A DNA stretch of 64,000 bases from Diphasiastrum complanatum (taxonomy: Eukaryota; Streptophyta; Lycopodiopsida; Lycopodiales; Lycopodiaceae): assembly GCA_029204225.1 (NCBI GenBank), contig CM055099.1, forward strand, positions 41,904,597-41,968,596. The letters are read 5' to 3'. The translations under genes and the position numbers were made by a program. The notes under the pieces are model-generated. The model worked only from the letters and a program-made list of their open reading frames with translations. It ran no database searches and was not told the origin of the DNA. Of the stretch, positions 49,147 through 60,028 are shown piece after piece. Numbering within the stretch: position 1 is the first letter of the stretch; each line of letters starts with the position of its first letter.

Positions 49147-50909
49147 AAAAACATGTTGCACCTTTTATAAATTGTGAGGTTGTGAGGTTCATAACATCAT
49201 GGTCATGTATATTGAAGCAAAATCCCTTCCCTTGTAGATACTCATACCTATGGTGAGCAAAGTATCATGCTTGTAAATGGCATGCATTTTGGATTTTCTA
49301 TGTTATAATATTCAACCAAAATGTTTGAATACTAATTTCAACCCGTTCTATGTTCAAGGAACTAGTTTCTCTCAAGAATCGCTCATTGTGTATGGTGATG
49401 GGCCTCAAGCGAGCTTGGTAGAGCGAGCTTTTTCATAAATACAAGAGAGCTTTTCATATTGGAATCTTTTTTCTGCTTACAAATGACATGGTGGGCGCTA
49501 CTAAACATGAGTGTGAATATCTCACATGTTTTTTCAATGTGTCATTTGCTAATTGTTGAATGTGTGAGTTTAGACATGCATTGTGTAAAATTAGCAAGAA
49601 ATGAAAATAGTATGCAATAGAACCAATTTTGATATAAAATGGTTCCTATATAAAATTCGCTTTCATACAAACAGTTGATTGGTATACAAACAAACCTTGG
49701 TTCTATATAACATTAATCTTGACAAAGCCATTACAACATATTTTGAAATATGAAGTTTGAGTGATCTTCATTAGTATATTACATAACCTTCAAATCTAAC
49801 AACATAAAATCTCAAACTTATGTATGAATAATCTCAAGTGCTTTTAATCACTTGTTGTACATGGACTATAGTTGTTTAAAAATATAGAGAATTTAATATA
49901 TTCATTGCATGAAACTTAATTACTGAACTTATTCTATGACACTATATGCTTAGAACTTCAATGTCTTCACTATAAAGAAATTAATCTATGATGCTATTTG
50001 CAAAAAAATTAATGTCTTCACATTATTTTTTCTCCCTTGGTTCAAGTAACATTCAAACCTATGATACATTATGACAATGTGTTATCAAATCAAATATGTG
50101 AAACAAGATTCAAGCTCTAGCACTTACCTTTGGCTCACCCCAATAATAATTCACCAATCATTTGTAAAGATTTGTTTGGCTTTCCAATCCGACGATAGAT
50201 CTCCCAAGGCTATTGGTCTCACACAACAATATGTTTGTGCCAACAGTGAGATCAACTATAACATCACCAGGATTCTTAAATAGTCGTAACATGTAATGTG
50301 AAGAATTGCCAAAAATTGGCAAATCTAGCTTGATAAAAAAAACCATGAAGAATAGTGTAAATTTTGTACATAATTGGGTTCCACACATGTATGACCAAAA
50401 TGCCACATAGTTGGTCATGTCTATTTGGTGGTCATCCCTACTTTATAGGACCTACACCTAAGTTTAAGGTGAAAATTTGACCAACTAGCTACCTACCAAG
50501 CATAACTCTAGGATCTAGGCAAAAAGAGTGAGTTAACTTCCTTATTACATGCTGGAAATCCACCTAACTTCAAGAAGGAAGTCGAATTTGCTATGTATTC
50601 CACGCTCGCATAGTGAGAAGATACAGAATATTTCATTGGCAATCTCAAGCTAGTTCACTATGTACATTGAGCTTTTGTGATCCAAAGGAAACCAAATCAA
50701 TATCTACTTGTTTCTCAGGTTGAAGGCTGTACTACAGCCCGTAGTACACACGTGTGGGCTCAGATTCAATGTTGATCAATGCTTTTGATTGTTAATGCTT
50801 GTTGTTTGTCAAATTGCCAATCTAGATCAACTTTTTTGTGTCTAGTTTTTTGATAGATTGTTAAGCAAGCATCCAATCACTCTTGTGGATATTTCGTAGA
50901 TCCATTTAT
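49147..50909 (-). repeat. Inverted repeat arm P, right copy
   Basis: Reverse complement of 25381-27130. The junction with arm Q at 50909/50910 is abrupt: CATTTAT meets GAATCAATATG. Confidence 0.93.
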
Positions 50910-51611
50910 GAATCAATATGTGACTGTAGAGAGGTGAAGCCAACCATGACAATATTTAAACTCGGAAATAGCTCTCTGAATGGCATCCTAAATGTGATTG
51001 TGTAATGCTTCATGATGAGGCTCAATGGTAGATGGAGAGGTGGTAGCCATCAACAAAACAGTTCTAAGGTAAAAAAGTAATCTATTTGAAAAATCAGCAA
51101 CTCAACGAATATAGACAATCAAAAAAGAGGAGAATGGCATATACTCATCAGAAAGGAGACACAATGCATGAATAAATCGACATACTAAAGGAGAGTACAT
51201 AAGTCGTCACAATAGGTAAGCCAAAAGAGCACACAAAATACTCGTAACAAGCGATAAAAAAATGCTGAAAAAAAAACCTCCAAGTGTGTGAGTCATGCAC
51301 GATAGCAAAGGACTCGTAACAAGCAATATAAAAAAGTGCTGGAAAAATACCTCCAAGTGTGTGAGTCATGCACGATAGTGATGGCTGAAGAGAAGTGTCC
51401 ACGCCACCAATAAATAGCTTGTCGAGATGTTGAAAACTGTCACCAACATAGAAGAGGTAATGGCTGAAAAAACATGACTAGAAATAGCCAACAACTGAAG
51501 ATGTAGATGGGCACTGGATTTGCAACAAAAAAAGTCTAAAAATGAGGGTAAATGATGGGAGCAAAATGGATGTAAATTAGCGATGAAAATAGGATGAGAG
51601 GGGTGCTGGAA
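50910..51611 (-). repeat. Inverted repeat arm Q, right copy
   Basis: Reverse complement of 27129-27839. Read on the minus strand it precedes arm P, the opposite order to the left copy. Confidence 0.92.
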
Positions 51612-51870
51612 ATTGGTTGAAATGGGCACTGAAAATTGATGAGAATAGGAGTTGAAAATAGGGGATTTATTTGTTGGAATTGAGCATTGGAAATGGTCTG
51701 GAATGGGCGTTGGAAATTGCTGGAAATAGGCAATAGATTGGTTGAAAAATGGGTGCTGGCTGGTTGAAAATGGGCGCTAGTCCTCTTCCAAACGGCGATG
51801 AAAAACTTGTTGGAAATAGGCAAAAAACTGCTGAAAATGGACATTGATCCACCTCCAATCGATGACAAAA
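51600..51870 (-). repeat. Degenerate minisatellite
   Basis: On the plus strand, words such as GAAAATGGGCGCTGG and GGAAATAGG repeat irregularly every 20-40 bp. On the minus strand this encodes a Pro/Ser/Phe/Asn repeat with no domain. Confidence 0.5.
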
Positions 51871-52264
51871 TCCATCCGGTTCCTTGTCATTGATTGTTGA
51901 TAAGCGGTGAAATTGGTCGTAATCATTTTGTATGCATAAATGAACCAAAACTGTAGCTCTGCAGAAATGAACTAAAATAGCCACAAGCGACAATGTCGCG
52001 AAAAAGCAACAATGTCAATTTTTTCATGAAAAATGAGAAAAAGAAGACAGTGCCCTTAAACCTCATTTAGGGTTGCCCCACACTTTGTTGGGGTCATTTT
52101 CCTCTTTGGAGAAAGTGAAAAATGTGACACTGTGATTTTACACGAGATTCCTGACAGGCGAAAAATGTGACACTGTGGTAACACTGCAGACTGTATAAAG
52201 ACACGGAAAAATCCATAGAAATGAATAAACAATAGATGAAGATTATAACTGATTATTCAATTAG

Positions 52265-52570
52265 TAAGAAGGAGAATAATCCAACACTTCTCCTTAATCT
52301 GAATCCTTGAATGCCTTGACCTAACAAGCCATAAAGTGCCTTATGGAGTTTACACACATGATTGTGTTTACCCTCGATAATATAACCTTCGCCGTTGCAC
52401 CATGTAGATGTCTTCTTCGATAACTCCATTGAGATATGATGTCCGTACATCCATTTGATGTATTTCCAAATCTGCTGCAGTGGCAAATGATAGCTAATCC
52501 GTAGGTTGAAAATGTAAGCTGCAAATGGGTGCCCTGCTAGAGAAAAATCAGATTTGATAATTGCACTAGC
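52265..52570 (-). pseudogene. Copia reverse transcriptase fragment
   Basis: The minus-strand frame contains YIIEGKHNHVCKLHKALYGL, the well-known stretch at the end of the fingers/palm region of Copia RT (normally followed by KQAPRAWY). The preceding part is a decayed form of the segment around the first catalytic Asp. Nothing else of the element is recognisable, except TGATATCAGAGCAC (minus, about 52588-52601), which resembles a primer-binding site. Confidence 0.7.
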
Positions 52571-53114
52571 CTCCAGCCAAGGAAAGTGCTCTGATATCAT
52601 TAGGGGATATAAATGGGCCCTTTGTCAAGATGCTATTTTTGACTTCGCACACTTTCAACGCTTATGTGTCCCAATGAATGGTGTCCATCTGTGATGAACT
52701 GTAACAATGGTTGACAGACGGAAATTGTATTTAACTTTCCCGACCAAATTTTCATGATTTTCAAATATCCCGCCGGGCAAAACAAACAATTGTGATTGGA
52801 CCACAATTACTGCCCGAATACTCTTATGCTGCCCGTCATTGTTCACTCGAGGCTGATTTGACGTCAATAGTCATAAACTGTGGCTAAGTAATCCTTGTAG
52901 TTAAGGAACTTCTTGTCATTCATAGGTATACCTCTCATTTTCTTCATTCTATCTCTCATTTTCTTGTCATTCTTAGGTTTGCCTCGCAATCTCTACATTC
53001 TCTCCAATCTCAACTTGCGTACTCGTATTTTAGACTACTGGCTACACATAATCGGAGACCAAGAGAAACCATTGATGCAATCAATATTTGCAATGAAAAA
53101 AATGTAGAAGATCA

Positions 53115-53600
53115 ATGGATACCAAGAATATATCGAAAATATCAATGGATCTTGATGCATCCCTCTGCAAAAGGCTTATTCGAAAAAGAAAAAGATCGGA
53201 TAACATATATAGAAGCTCTTGGAAAGGCATGATAATGGATTTTAAAATATCACCTACCGGTCAATCTATCACGAAAGTTTTAGTTCAACATGCTTATCTT
53301 CACAATGGGCTCAACATTCATGATCTGAATTCAAATGATAGAAGGAAATGCAATTGTAAGTTTTTAAATTCAATTTCTTTAGATTTAGCATTTTCTTTGA
53401 ATTATATTTTTCATGACGGTGTTTTACAATATAAAGGTCGTTCTCCAAAATCACTTTTAGAGTCAGGAGTTTTTTTTTATGATCACAACTATTTTCCTGA
53501 TAAAAATGGTTTAGTTGGTAGATTAGAGCCATATCCTCTACTAGATTTTTCAAATGAGGAATGGATTTATCCTAATGCAGCAATTTCAAAAAGTTTTTGA
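53115..53600 (+). CDS. Hypothetical protein fragment, 161 codons
   Basis: The open frame starts MDTKNISKISMDLDASLCKR and includes GRLEPYPLLDFSNEEWIYPN near the end. No family was recognised. Its AT-rich codon use and the uneven middle suggest a decayed exon. The part from KRKRSDN to WKGMIMDFK and the part from YKGRSPKSLLESG may have belonged to different frames. It stands alone between a Copia RT fragment and another unknown frame; it could belong to the same unrecognised gene as 53736-54050. Confidence 0.3.
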   Translation: MDTKNISKISMDLDASLCKRLIRKRKRSDNIYRSSWKGMIMDFKISPTGQSITKVLVQHAYLHNGLNIHDLNSNDRRKCNCKFLNSISLDLAFSLNYIFHDGVLQYKGRSPKSLLESGVFFYDHNYFPDKNGLVGRLEPYPLLDFSNEEWIYPNAAISKSF

Positions 53601-53735
53601 ATTAGGCTATATATTGACATTCAGAGTATATTAAAATGTAGCACTGGATCAAAGAATAATAGATTAAGTTGGTATCTACCTTTTACTATTTTTGTTGATT
53701 TTTTTTCCAAATGCAATGTTCGGAGAACGAAAACA

Positions 53736-54115
53736 ATGTTTATTTGTAAGGACTTGAGTGCTGATATAATCGCCGAGTTGTTGGATGATGGTTGGGATAC
53801 AAAACAAAATCAGCAAGTTGAGTGTAGAGTATGTTACTCATCCATGACATTTAGATATCACATCAAAAAACAAATGTTCACTTTGCTGCTGTATTATAGA
53901 AGATGGATTAAATGCAAAAATGTTTGGAAGCCACTTAATCAAGACTTTGGTATAAACCCTCAAGAGCAACTGCAGATAATAGTGAAAAGAAATGACAACA
54001 TTCTTGCAATGGTTGAGGTCGAGGAAGATTGGTGTCTCAATCACATTTGATCAGAACTAGACATGTTGCAATTCGATCTACCTCAGTACTATCAATTTCG
54101 ATTGAATGGTGTAAA
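53736..54115 (+). CDS. Hypothetical protein fragment
   Basis: 104 codons from an ATG at 53736 to TGA at 54050, with CRVCYSSMTFRYHIKK near the start and EQLQIIVKRNDNILAMVEVE near the end. Beyond the stop the same frame continues SELDMLQFDLPQYYQFRLNG to AAAGGTACGT at about 54115, a possible splice donor, so the stop may be a mutation in an old exon. No family was recognised. Confidence 0.3.
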
Positions 54116-54426
54116 GGTACGTTTTGCCATATAAAAATATTCCTTTTTTTCTATTTCTAAGTGAATCAGTTTTATAAAATATATAACTAAAACAATTTCT
54201 CTTGTGCAAGTAAGAGTAAGGCAGGAAGAGCATATAAAATGCAAAGACATTGGAACATCCATCGAAATTGAAGATCCAAAGGTTATGAACTATGGAATTT
54301 TGTATTATGTAATACAATTTTTTGTATACATCATTTTTGAAAATATATGAACCACTTTTTCTATGAGGCTCTTTCATTTCTATGATCTCCATTTCCATGG
54401 TGCAAAAACAATGTAATTGCAACTGG

Positions 54427-55510
54427 ATAATATAAGTTTGCGATAGCAAGATTCATTGTCTCCTGCAGGAAATGCACTATCTCCATTGGGGAGATCTCCA
54501 GTCACTTGAACTCCAGTGATCACTACAATCGACGCTTGCCCTTGTTGATGTCTCGTATATATCAGTTGTATTTTCAAGTGGTCTTCATTGCCTTGGTCTG
54601 TATTGTCCTTGTCTTGGCATATTTGGATATGTTCAGAAGATGAACTGATGAAAGCTTTGTTGTAACAAATCTAAGTTTGTCGCATGTTTGGATTGGTTGT
54701 GGGAAAGGTTCCATCAGATCATCTTTTTGAACTTATCCAAAAAAAAACCATGATAAAGGCAAGGTAGACCAAGGCTATGAAAAACAAACATGTCAAAAAA
54801 CCGTAGAAATTGATGATGAATGAATCATAACCTAAATTAATAACAGGAAACAAAACAAGTAAGAACAACCATAGAAAAACTGTAAATATATTTCTATTAA
54901 AATTTTTTGTACATGTGTCTCATTCACATCAAGTGAGACGAATATTTAATCAGTATCAACTATCTATGATATGAGTTTTCGATAACAAGATTCATTGTCT
55001 CCTGCAGGAAATGCACTATCTCCATTGGGGAGATCTTCAGTCACTTGAACTCCAGTGATCACTACAATCGACGCTTGCCCTTGTTGAAGTCTCGTATATA
55101 TCGGTTGTATTTTTGGTCTTCATTGCCTTGGTCTCTATTGTCCTTGTCTTGGCATATTTGGATATGTTCAGATGATGATCGGATCAAAGCTTTGCTGCAA
55201 CAAATCTAAGTGAACTAATGTCGCATGTTTGGATTGGTTGTGGCAAAGGTTCGATCAGATCATCATTCTGGACTTATCCAAAAAAGAACATGGTCAAGAC
55301 AAGGCAGACCAAGGCTATGAAAAACAAACATGTCGAAAAACAGTAGAAATTGAAGATGAATGAATCATAACCTGAATTGATAGGAGGAAAAAAAACAAGT
55401 AAGAACAACCATAGAAAAACTGTAAGTATATTTCTATTAAAATTTTCTATATATGTGTCTCATCCACATCAAGTGAGACGAATATTTAATCAATATCAAC
55501 TATCTATGAT
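54427..55510. repeat. Tandem duplication, 539 bp period, two full copies
   Basis: The phrase ATTCATTGTCTCCTGCAGGA begins at 54451 and at 54990, and the copies match closely over their length, each ending near AATATTTAATCA-TATCAACTATCTATGAT. A third, shorter and more diverged version of the same start is at about 55573-55655, where it forms the 3' coding end of the Ulp1-like gene. The copies therefore duplicate a gene's terminal exon and downstream DNA. Confidence 0.9.
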
Positions 55511-55610
55511 CTCTAAATCCATTTCTCCAGTTGGAAGTAGCTTGGGTGGAGAAAACTCGGCCACTGCAACTAGATATGAATTTTCGATCACAAGCTTTAT
55601 GGTCTCCTAC

Positions 55611-56157
55611 CTGAAGTGCATTATCTCCATTGGGGAGACCTTCGAGCATTTAAACTGAAAAAACCATAAACACAATTAGATGTAATTAATCAAAGATCAG
55701 TTAATAGGAATTCGTATATGAAAAAAACAAAAACACAATTAAAAGTAATTATCTGAATATTACCTCTTCCAGATTTGGAAGTCCATCTTGTAATGCAAGC
55801 CAATTAAAAAAGTGTGGCATTGCATACGGTATACCAACCACAGCTGACAGAATCAACCTGTTGGGAGGACTGCAGAATCCAAATTTGAACATTATGAGAT
55901 ATCAGATCAACGCGTAGGATGTAGGAATAAAATCTACAATGGAAACAAGCGCGCGTCGAACCGATATCAATTTTTTTTTTTATTAAATATCAGATCAGTG
56001 CGCACGCTATGAAAATAAACCAATCAATAACTACAAGGGCACATCGAACCAATATTGAAAAATTTATACCTTTGCATCAACCATTTTCAGCTTCGAATAT
56101 GCTTTTGCATTTGGTACTGGAAAGAGTTCCAGTATTTTCTGTATATGGGTCCTAGCA

Positions 56158-56210
<53 letters not shown>

Positions 56211-56560
56211 GTAATAGAGTTCATCTTTAAACAAACTGGAGTACACACACCCTCATCATTGATGTACAAGGACAACACATATAAGCTCCAATGATCACTG
56301 AAATCTGGAAAACAAAAAATTTATGAGAATCAATGTGAAATCAAAATTCATATGAAAAATTCAATAAAATAAAATCTGAAAAATAGACACTTACTTTGTT
56401 ATGTATGGCAGCACAAGAATTGGAGTCCCCAGTATGATGTATTGGAGCATATCATCGTGCAGAATTTTGAAATCAGGAAAATCAAATGCAGCCATGAATT
56501 GAAGGGGAAACAATGCAACATCTATAAACAATGGGGTCTGGAAGACCTCCATTCAGTACT
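55611..56560 (-). pseudogene. Ulp1-type (C48) cysteine peptidase domain, broken
   Basis: Exon-like pieces with good splice sites: about 56560-56395 (open upstream of an ATG at 56495; donor GTAAGT), 56297-56070 (donor GTATAA), 55869-55764 and 55654-55611. They encode MAAFDFPDFKILHDDMLQYI, LVLPYITKNDHWSLYVLSLY with the His-Trp of the catalytic centre, HIQKILELFPVPNA, and QQVDSVSCGWYTVCNA with the oxyanion Gln and catalytic Cys. The Asp normally following the His block seems to be Asn (LKMNS). A (CA)n array shifts the frame inside the second exon, and T6 in the third leads to a stop, so it is probably dead. Ulp1 peptidases process SUMO; plant genomes also carry many transposon-borne copies (some MULEs). 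Upstream parts may lie at 63.1-64 kb. Confidence 0.65.
56162..56208. repeat. (GT)n microsatellite inside a Ulp1-like exon
   Basis: About 47 bp of (GT)n (CA on the coding strand). The peptidase sequence is in one frame before it and another after it. Confidence 0.95.
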
Positions 56561-56904
56561 GAATTGGCTCACCTCCTACATTGTCCCCTAGCATTTTATC
56601 CCTACTTTCTAATTCACCAGTAATATGTGCACCACTTTCCATATTTCGATTCCGTGATCTTTTATTCTGAACTCTCTAGCCTTCTTGTTTTTTTTTCATT
56701 CTCGCGATATCGAATGGACACGCGCCATCCCTTGCTGTGCATGCTCGTATTCATTTAGGCACGCTGAATCGATATCAACCACTTCCGACGAGTGCTTTTT
56801 GAAAAATTTCATTCTCGGCCTTACCATATCAAATCAGCACGCGCACTTTGCTTTATTCCTCTACCGATATTTATCTTTTGCATTGAACCAATATCGGATT
56901 CAAT

Positions 56905-57186
56905 ATGGCTAGTTCCTCCATGACCTCAGATGACAAACTTATGGATTTTTTTAATGCCAGTGACATTCCATCTGACAAATTAGAGTATTTTGCTAGTATT
57001 TTTTTTGCTCCCTTCGATATCGATAAGCTAGTTTATGAGAATCGTTATAATTTAATTTCTTATCTTGATAATTTCTCTCAGATTATTAGTACTCCTGTTT
57101 TGGATATAGATAATTTTTGTTTCGTTCATTTTCAGGACCTTGTACATTCCCAACCATCCTCTAATCATAAATACAATAGACTCTAA
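56905..57186 (+). CDS. Hypothetical protein, 93 codons
   Basis: Begins MASSSMTSDDKLMDFFNASD and continues as an acidic, Phe/Asp-rich sequence to TAA at 57186, with no recognised family or membrane segment. It ends 49 bp before the Copia element. It might be a single short gene or a first exon; support is only that the frame is open and of even composition. Confidence 0.3.
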   Translation: MASSSMTSDDKLMDFFNASDIPSDKLEYFASIFFAPFDIDKLVYENRYNLISYLDNFSQIISTPVLDIDNFCFVHFQDLVHSQPSSNHKYNRL

Positions 57187-57234
57187 CCTGCATGACCATT
57201 TCAAAAGAAATATATACTGTGATATCCACAAAAG

Positions 57235-57508
57235 ACTTAGAATTTGCTTTGCACAGGAACACAGATCATGCTACACAATAACACAGACAGAAAACACTCT
57301 CTACAGCAAGCTCACATAGCAACTGTATTTCTCAAAATGAAATTACACTGTACATATTGTTGTTCACTCAAGCAACCCATGCATGACCCAGGTTGCTGTT
57401 GGTGGGACGCGTGTCCCGTCGACTTGCCTCGTGGCAAGGCCAACTGATCCTTATCAACTGATAGGACCCACAGTACAATAGCACAATGATTCTACTTTAA
57501 TTCTAACT
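57235..57508 (-). repeat. 3' LTR of the Copia element
   Basis: 274 bp. On the plus strand it begins ACTTAGAA (AGTTAGAA in the other LTR) and ends TTCTAACT. The ends are AG...CT type instead of TG...CA. Confidence 0.93.
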
Positions 57509-57517
57509 CTTTTCCTT
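57509..57517 (-). other. Polypurine tract AAGGAAAAG
   Basis: It lies directly before the LTR start on the minus strand, where plus-strand DNA synthesis is primed. This supports the AG start of the LTR. Confidence 0.8.
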
Positions 57518-57560
57518 AAAGTAGAGTCTACTTTATACAGTCATATACATAGCTTTAAAG

Positions 57561-58724
57561 TTAACAAAATTTAAGTACAAAAAGCTTTGATCTAAACTTA
57601 TCAAGCTTTTCTCCAACAAGTGGCTTAGTGAAAATATCAGCTAGTTGTTCTTCTCTGCTGCAATGAACAACATGAATTTCATGACTCAGCAGCCTCTCAC
57701 GTATAAAGTGATACTGAATCTCAATGTATTTAGTTCTCGCATGGAACACTGGAGTCTTTGCTAGCTGAATGCCACTTTGACTGTCGCTATGTAATGTCGT
57801 GGAATTTTTCTGCTTCATGCCAACTTCTTCCAAGATTTGTCTCAACCATATAGCTTCCTGTGTTGCACTACACATTGCCTTATATTCTGCTTCTATGGTG
57901 GAAAGAGCAATTGTACTTTGCTTCTTACTAGACCAGGAAAAGCAACTACCACAAAACTGGAATACATACCTTGTGGTGGATCTACGATCATCATAGTCAC
58001 CTCCCCAATCTGCATCCACATAGCCACACAACTCAGGTAAACCATCATGCTTCCTGTAAATCAAGCCATACTCTGAAGTGCCTTTCACATAACGCAAAAT
58101 GCGTTTAGCTGCCTTCCAATGTGTTTCCGTAGGTGCTGCCATAAATTGACTTACAATGCCAACAACATAGCATATATCTGGTCTAGTTGTGGTAAGGTAA
58201 ATCAAGCTTCCTACTAACTGCCTATACAGTGTAGCATCAAATGACTGTGATTCATCAAGCTTAGAAAGCTTTTTACCTGGTTCAATAGGAGTATTCACTG
58301 GTTTGCAATCCTGCAACCTAAACCTATGCAGCAACTCTTTGACATACTTCACCTGTGTTAAACCCACTTCGTGTCCTTTTTGCCACACCTCTACTCCAAG
58401 GCAATAATGCATCAGGCTGAGATCTGTCATCTCAAATTGTTCCATGAGGTCTTTCTTGATCATATCTATCATCTCTTGATTATTTCCCGTAATAATCAAG
58501 TCATCAACATAAAGAGCAATCAAAGCAACCATACCATCAAAGCATAAGACATATAGATTTGGATCAAAATGTGTTCTCATCATCCCCTTTGAACGAAAGT
58601 AGGCATCAATCCTGCTATACCACGCATGTGGTGCCTGTTTAAGACCATAAAGCGCTTTCTTCAAGCGACATACTTTATTTTCCTGTCCCTTCGTTACAAA
58701 GCCTTCAGATTGATCCATGAACAC
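57561..58724 (-). pseudogene. Copia RT (C-terminal two thirds) and RNase H
   Basis: The 387-codon frame starts in the middle of RT (EVFMDQSEGF), then KALYGLKQAPHAWYSRIDAY, the active site LYVDDLIITGN, and VGSLIYLTTTRPDICYVVG. RNase H follows with YVDADWGGDYDDRRSTT, WSSKKQSTIALSTIEAEYKA and EEQLADIFTKPLVG at the end. The RT N-terminus (roughly 170 residues, including the first catalytic Asp) is missing. The frame is otherwise intact, so the deletion is the main damage here. Confidence 0.95.
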
Positions 58725-59590
58725 CTCTCCTTGTCACCTGCAACTTCAATCCTTCTTACACCAAAAGGTTTGTCCCTACCTCTCCAACCTGTCTCTTGAG
58801 GTTGAATAGTAGTATCTTGAGATGTATCCTCTTTTCCATTACTTGGAAGGTCAACAAATGGATCATCATCAGGTGGTATCCTCACTATACCATCTTTCCC
58901 ACTGGATGTATCTATTCTCTTAGCATCCTCATCTTCATACATCTTGGATTCGTCAAAGATAACATCACGACTTATATGGATTTTGTTTTCCACTGTATCA
59001 AAACATCTATAGCCCCTCACACGATCATCATATCCTAGGAATATGCAATTGATAGCTTTCACATCAAGTTTACATCTCTCTTCCTTGGGAACGTGTACAA
59101 AGGCCTTACATCCAAAGATTCGCAAGTGGTCCACCTTTGGCTTCTTCATTGTGAATGCTTCCTCAGGTGTTATCTTTGGTATGGCAATGGTAGGACTTCT
59201 GTTTTGAAGATAGACTGCCGTACTGCATGCCTCTGACCAAATTTTTTTTGGTAGTTTCATCTCAGCTAGCATAGATCTGGCACTTTCCACAATTGTACAA
59301 TTCTTGCGCTCAGCTACACCATTGAGAGCAGGAGTATGAGCTTGCCTAAATTGTCTTTTAATCCCACATTGATCACAAAGATCATTGAAGTCATTAGACT
59401 TGTACTCACCTCCACTATCTGATCTTAGAACTTTGATCTTCCTACCTGTCTGATTTTCGACCAATGCTTTGAAGCTCTTGAAGTTGTCAAATGCATCTAA
59501 TTTCTTCTTCAAGAAATAGATCCACGTCTTACGTGACATATCGTCAATAAAGGTCATGAAATAAAAGACATGGTCCTCATAGGTCCGCAT
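58694..59590 (-). pseudogene. Copia integrase
   Basis: The 298-codon frame has FMTFIDDMSRKTWIYFLKKK with the first Asp, VLRSDSGGEYKSNDF with the second, and LNGVAERKN with the Glu, so the DDE triad is present. FGCKAFVHVPKEERCKLD and CIFLGYDDRVRGYRCFD follow as in other Copia integrases. It then runs into the RT deletion at about 58740 and ends in another frame. It would insert element DNA if made. Confidence 0.93.
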
Positions 59591-59641
59591 AAATCTGTGT
59601 GGATTAAATCCAGGATGTTCTTTGCTCTTGCATTACCACCT

Positions 59642-60028
59642 TTATTGAACTTCTCTATAAACACAAGATTTGCACATCGATTTCAAGTGATCTTCTAAGG
59701 TAGGCAATCCTATTACCATCTCCAATCTTCTCATCAAGCTAAGGCTTCCCAAGTTCAAGTGACCAAGCCTCTTATGCCACAACTCAGTTTGTGATGGAAT
59801 GGACGGTACAAGTTCATGTTGCCCCTTAATTGTAGCATTCAACCTGTACAATTTTGTATTGGGCTTCCTTACTCCATCCGCAATAACTTTGAACTTTTGG
59901 TTCACATCTTTCACAAAGCAATGATCATGGGCGAATTCTACTTTCAATTTTTGATCAGTAATGACTCCAACAGAAAGTAGATTTTTCTTCAAACCTGGTA
60001 CATAAAGTACTCCTTGATCATCCTGCAT
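59642..60028 (-). pseudogene. Copia protease end and GAG-pre-integrase
   Basis: VLYVPGLKKNLLSVGVI is the C-terminal part of the protease; ELWHKRLGHLNLGSLSLM with its two His, and CKSC further on, is the zinc-binding N-terminal integrase domain. The frame is offset from both neighbours. Confidence 0.9.

Noticed and set aside
53115-53220. Possible chloroplast-derived insert, from the look of an alternative frame
   Set aside because: No plastid gene could be recognised, and the longer frame on the same strand does not match one.
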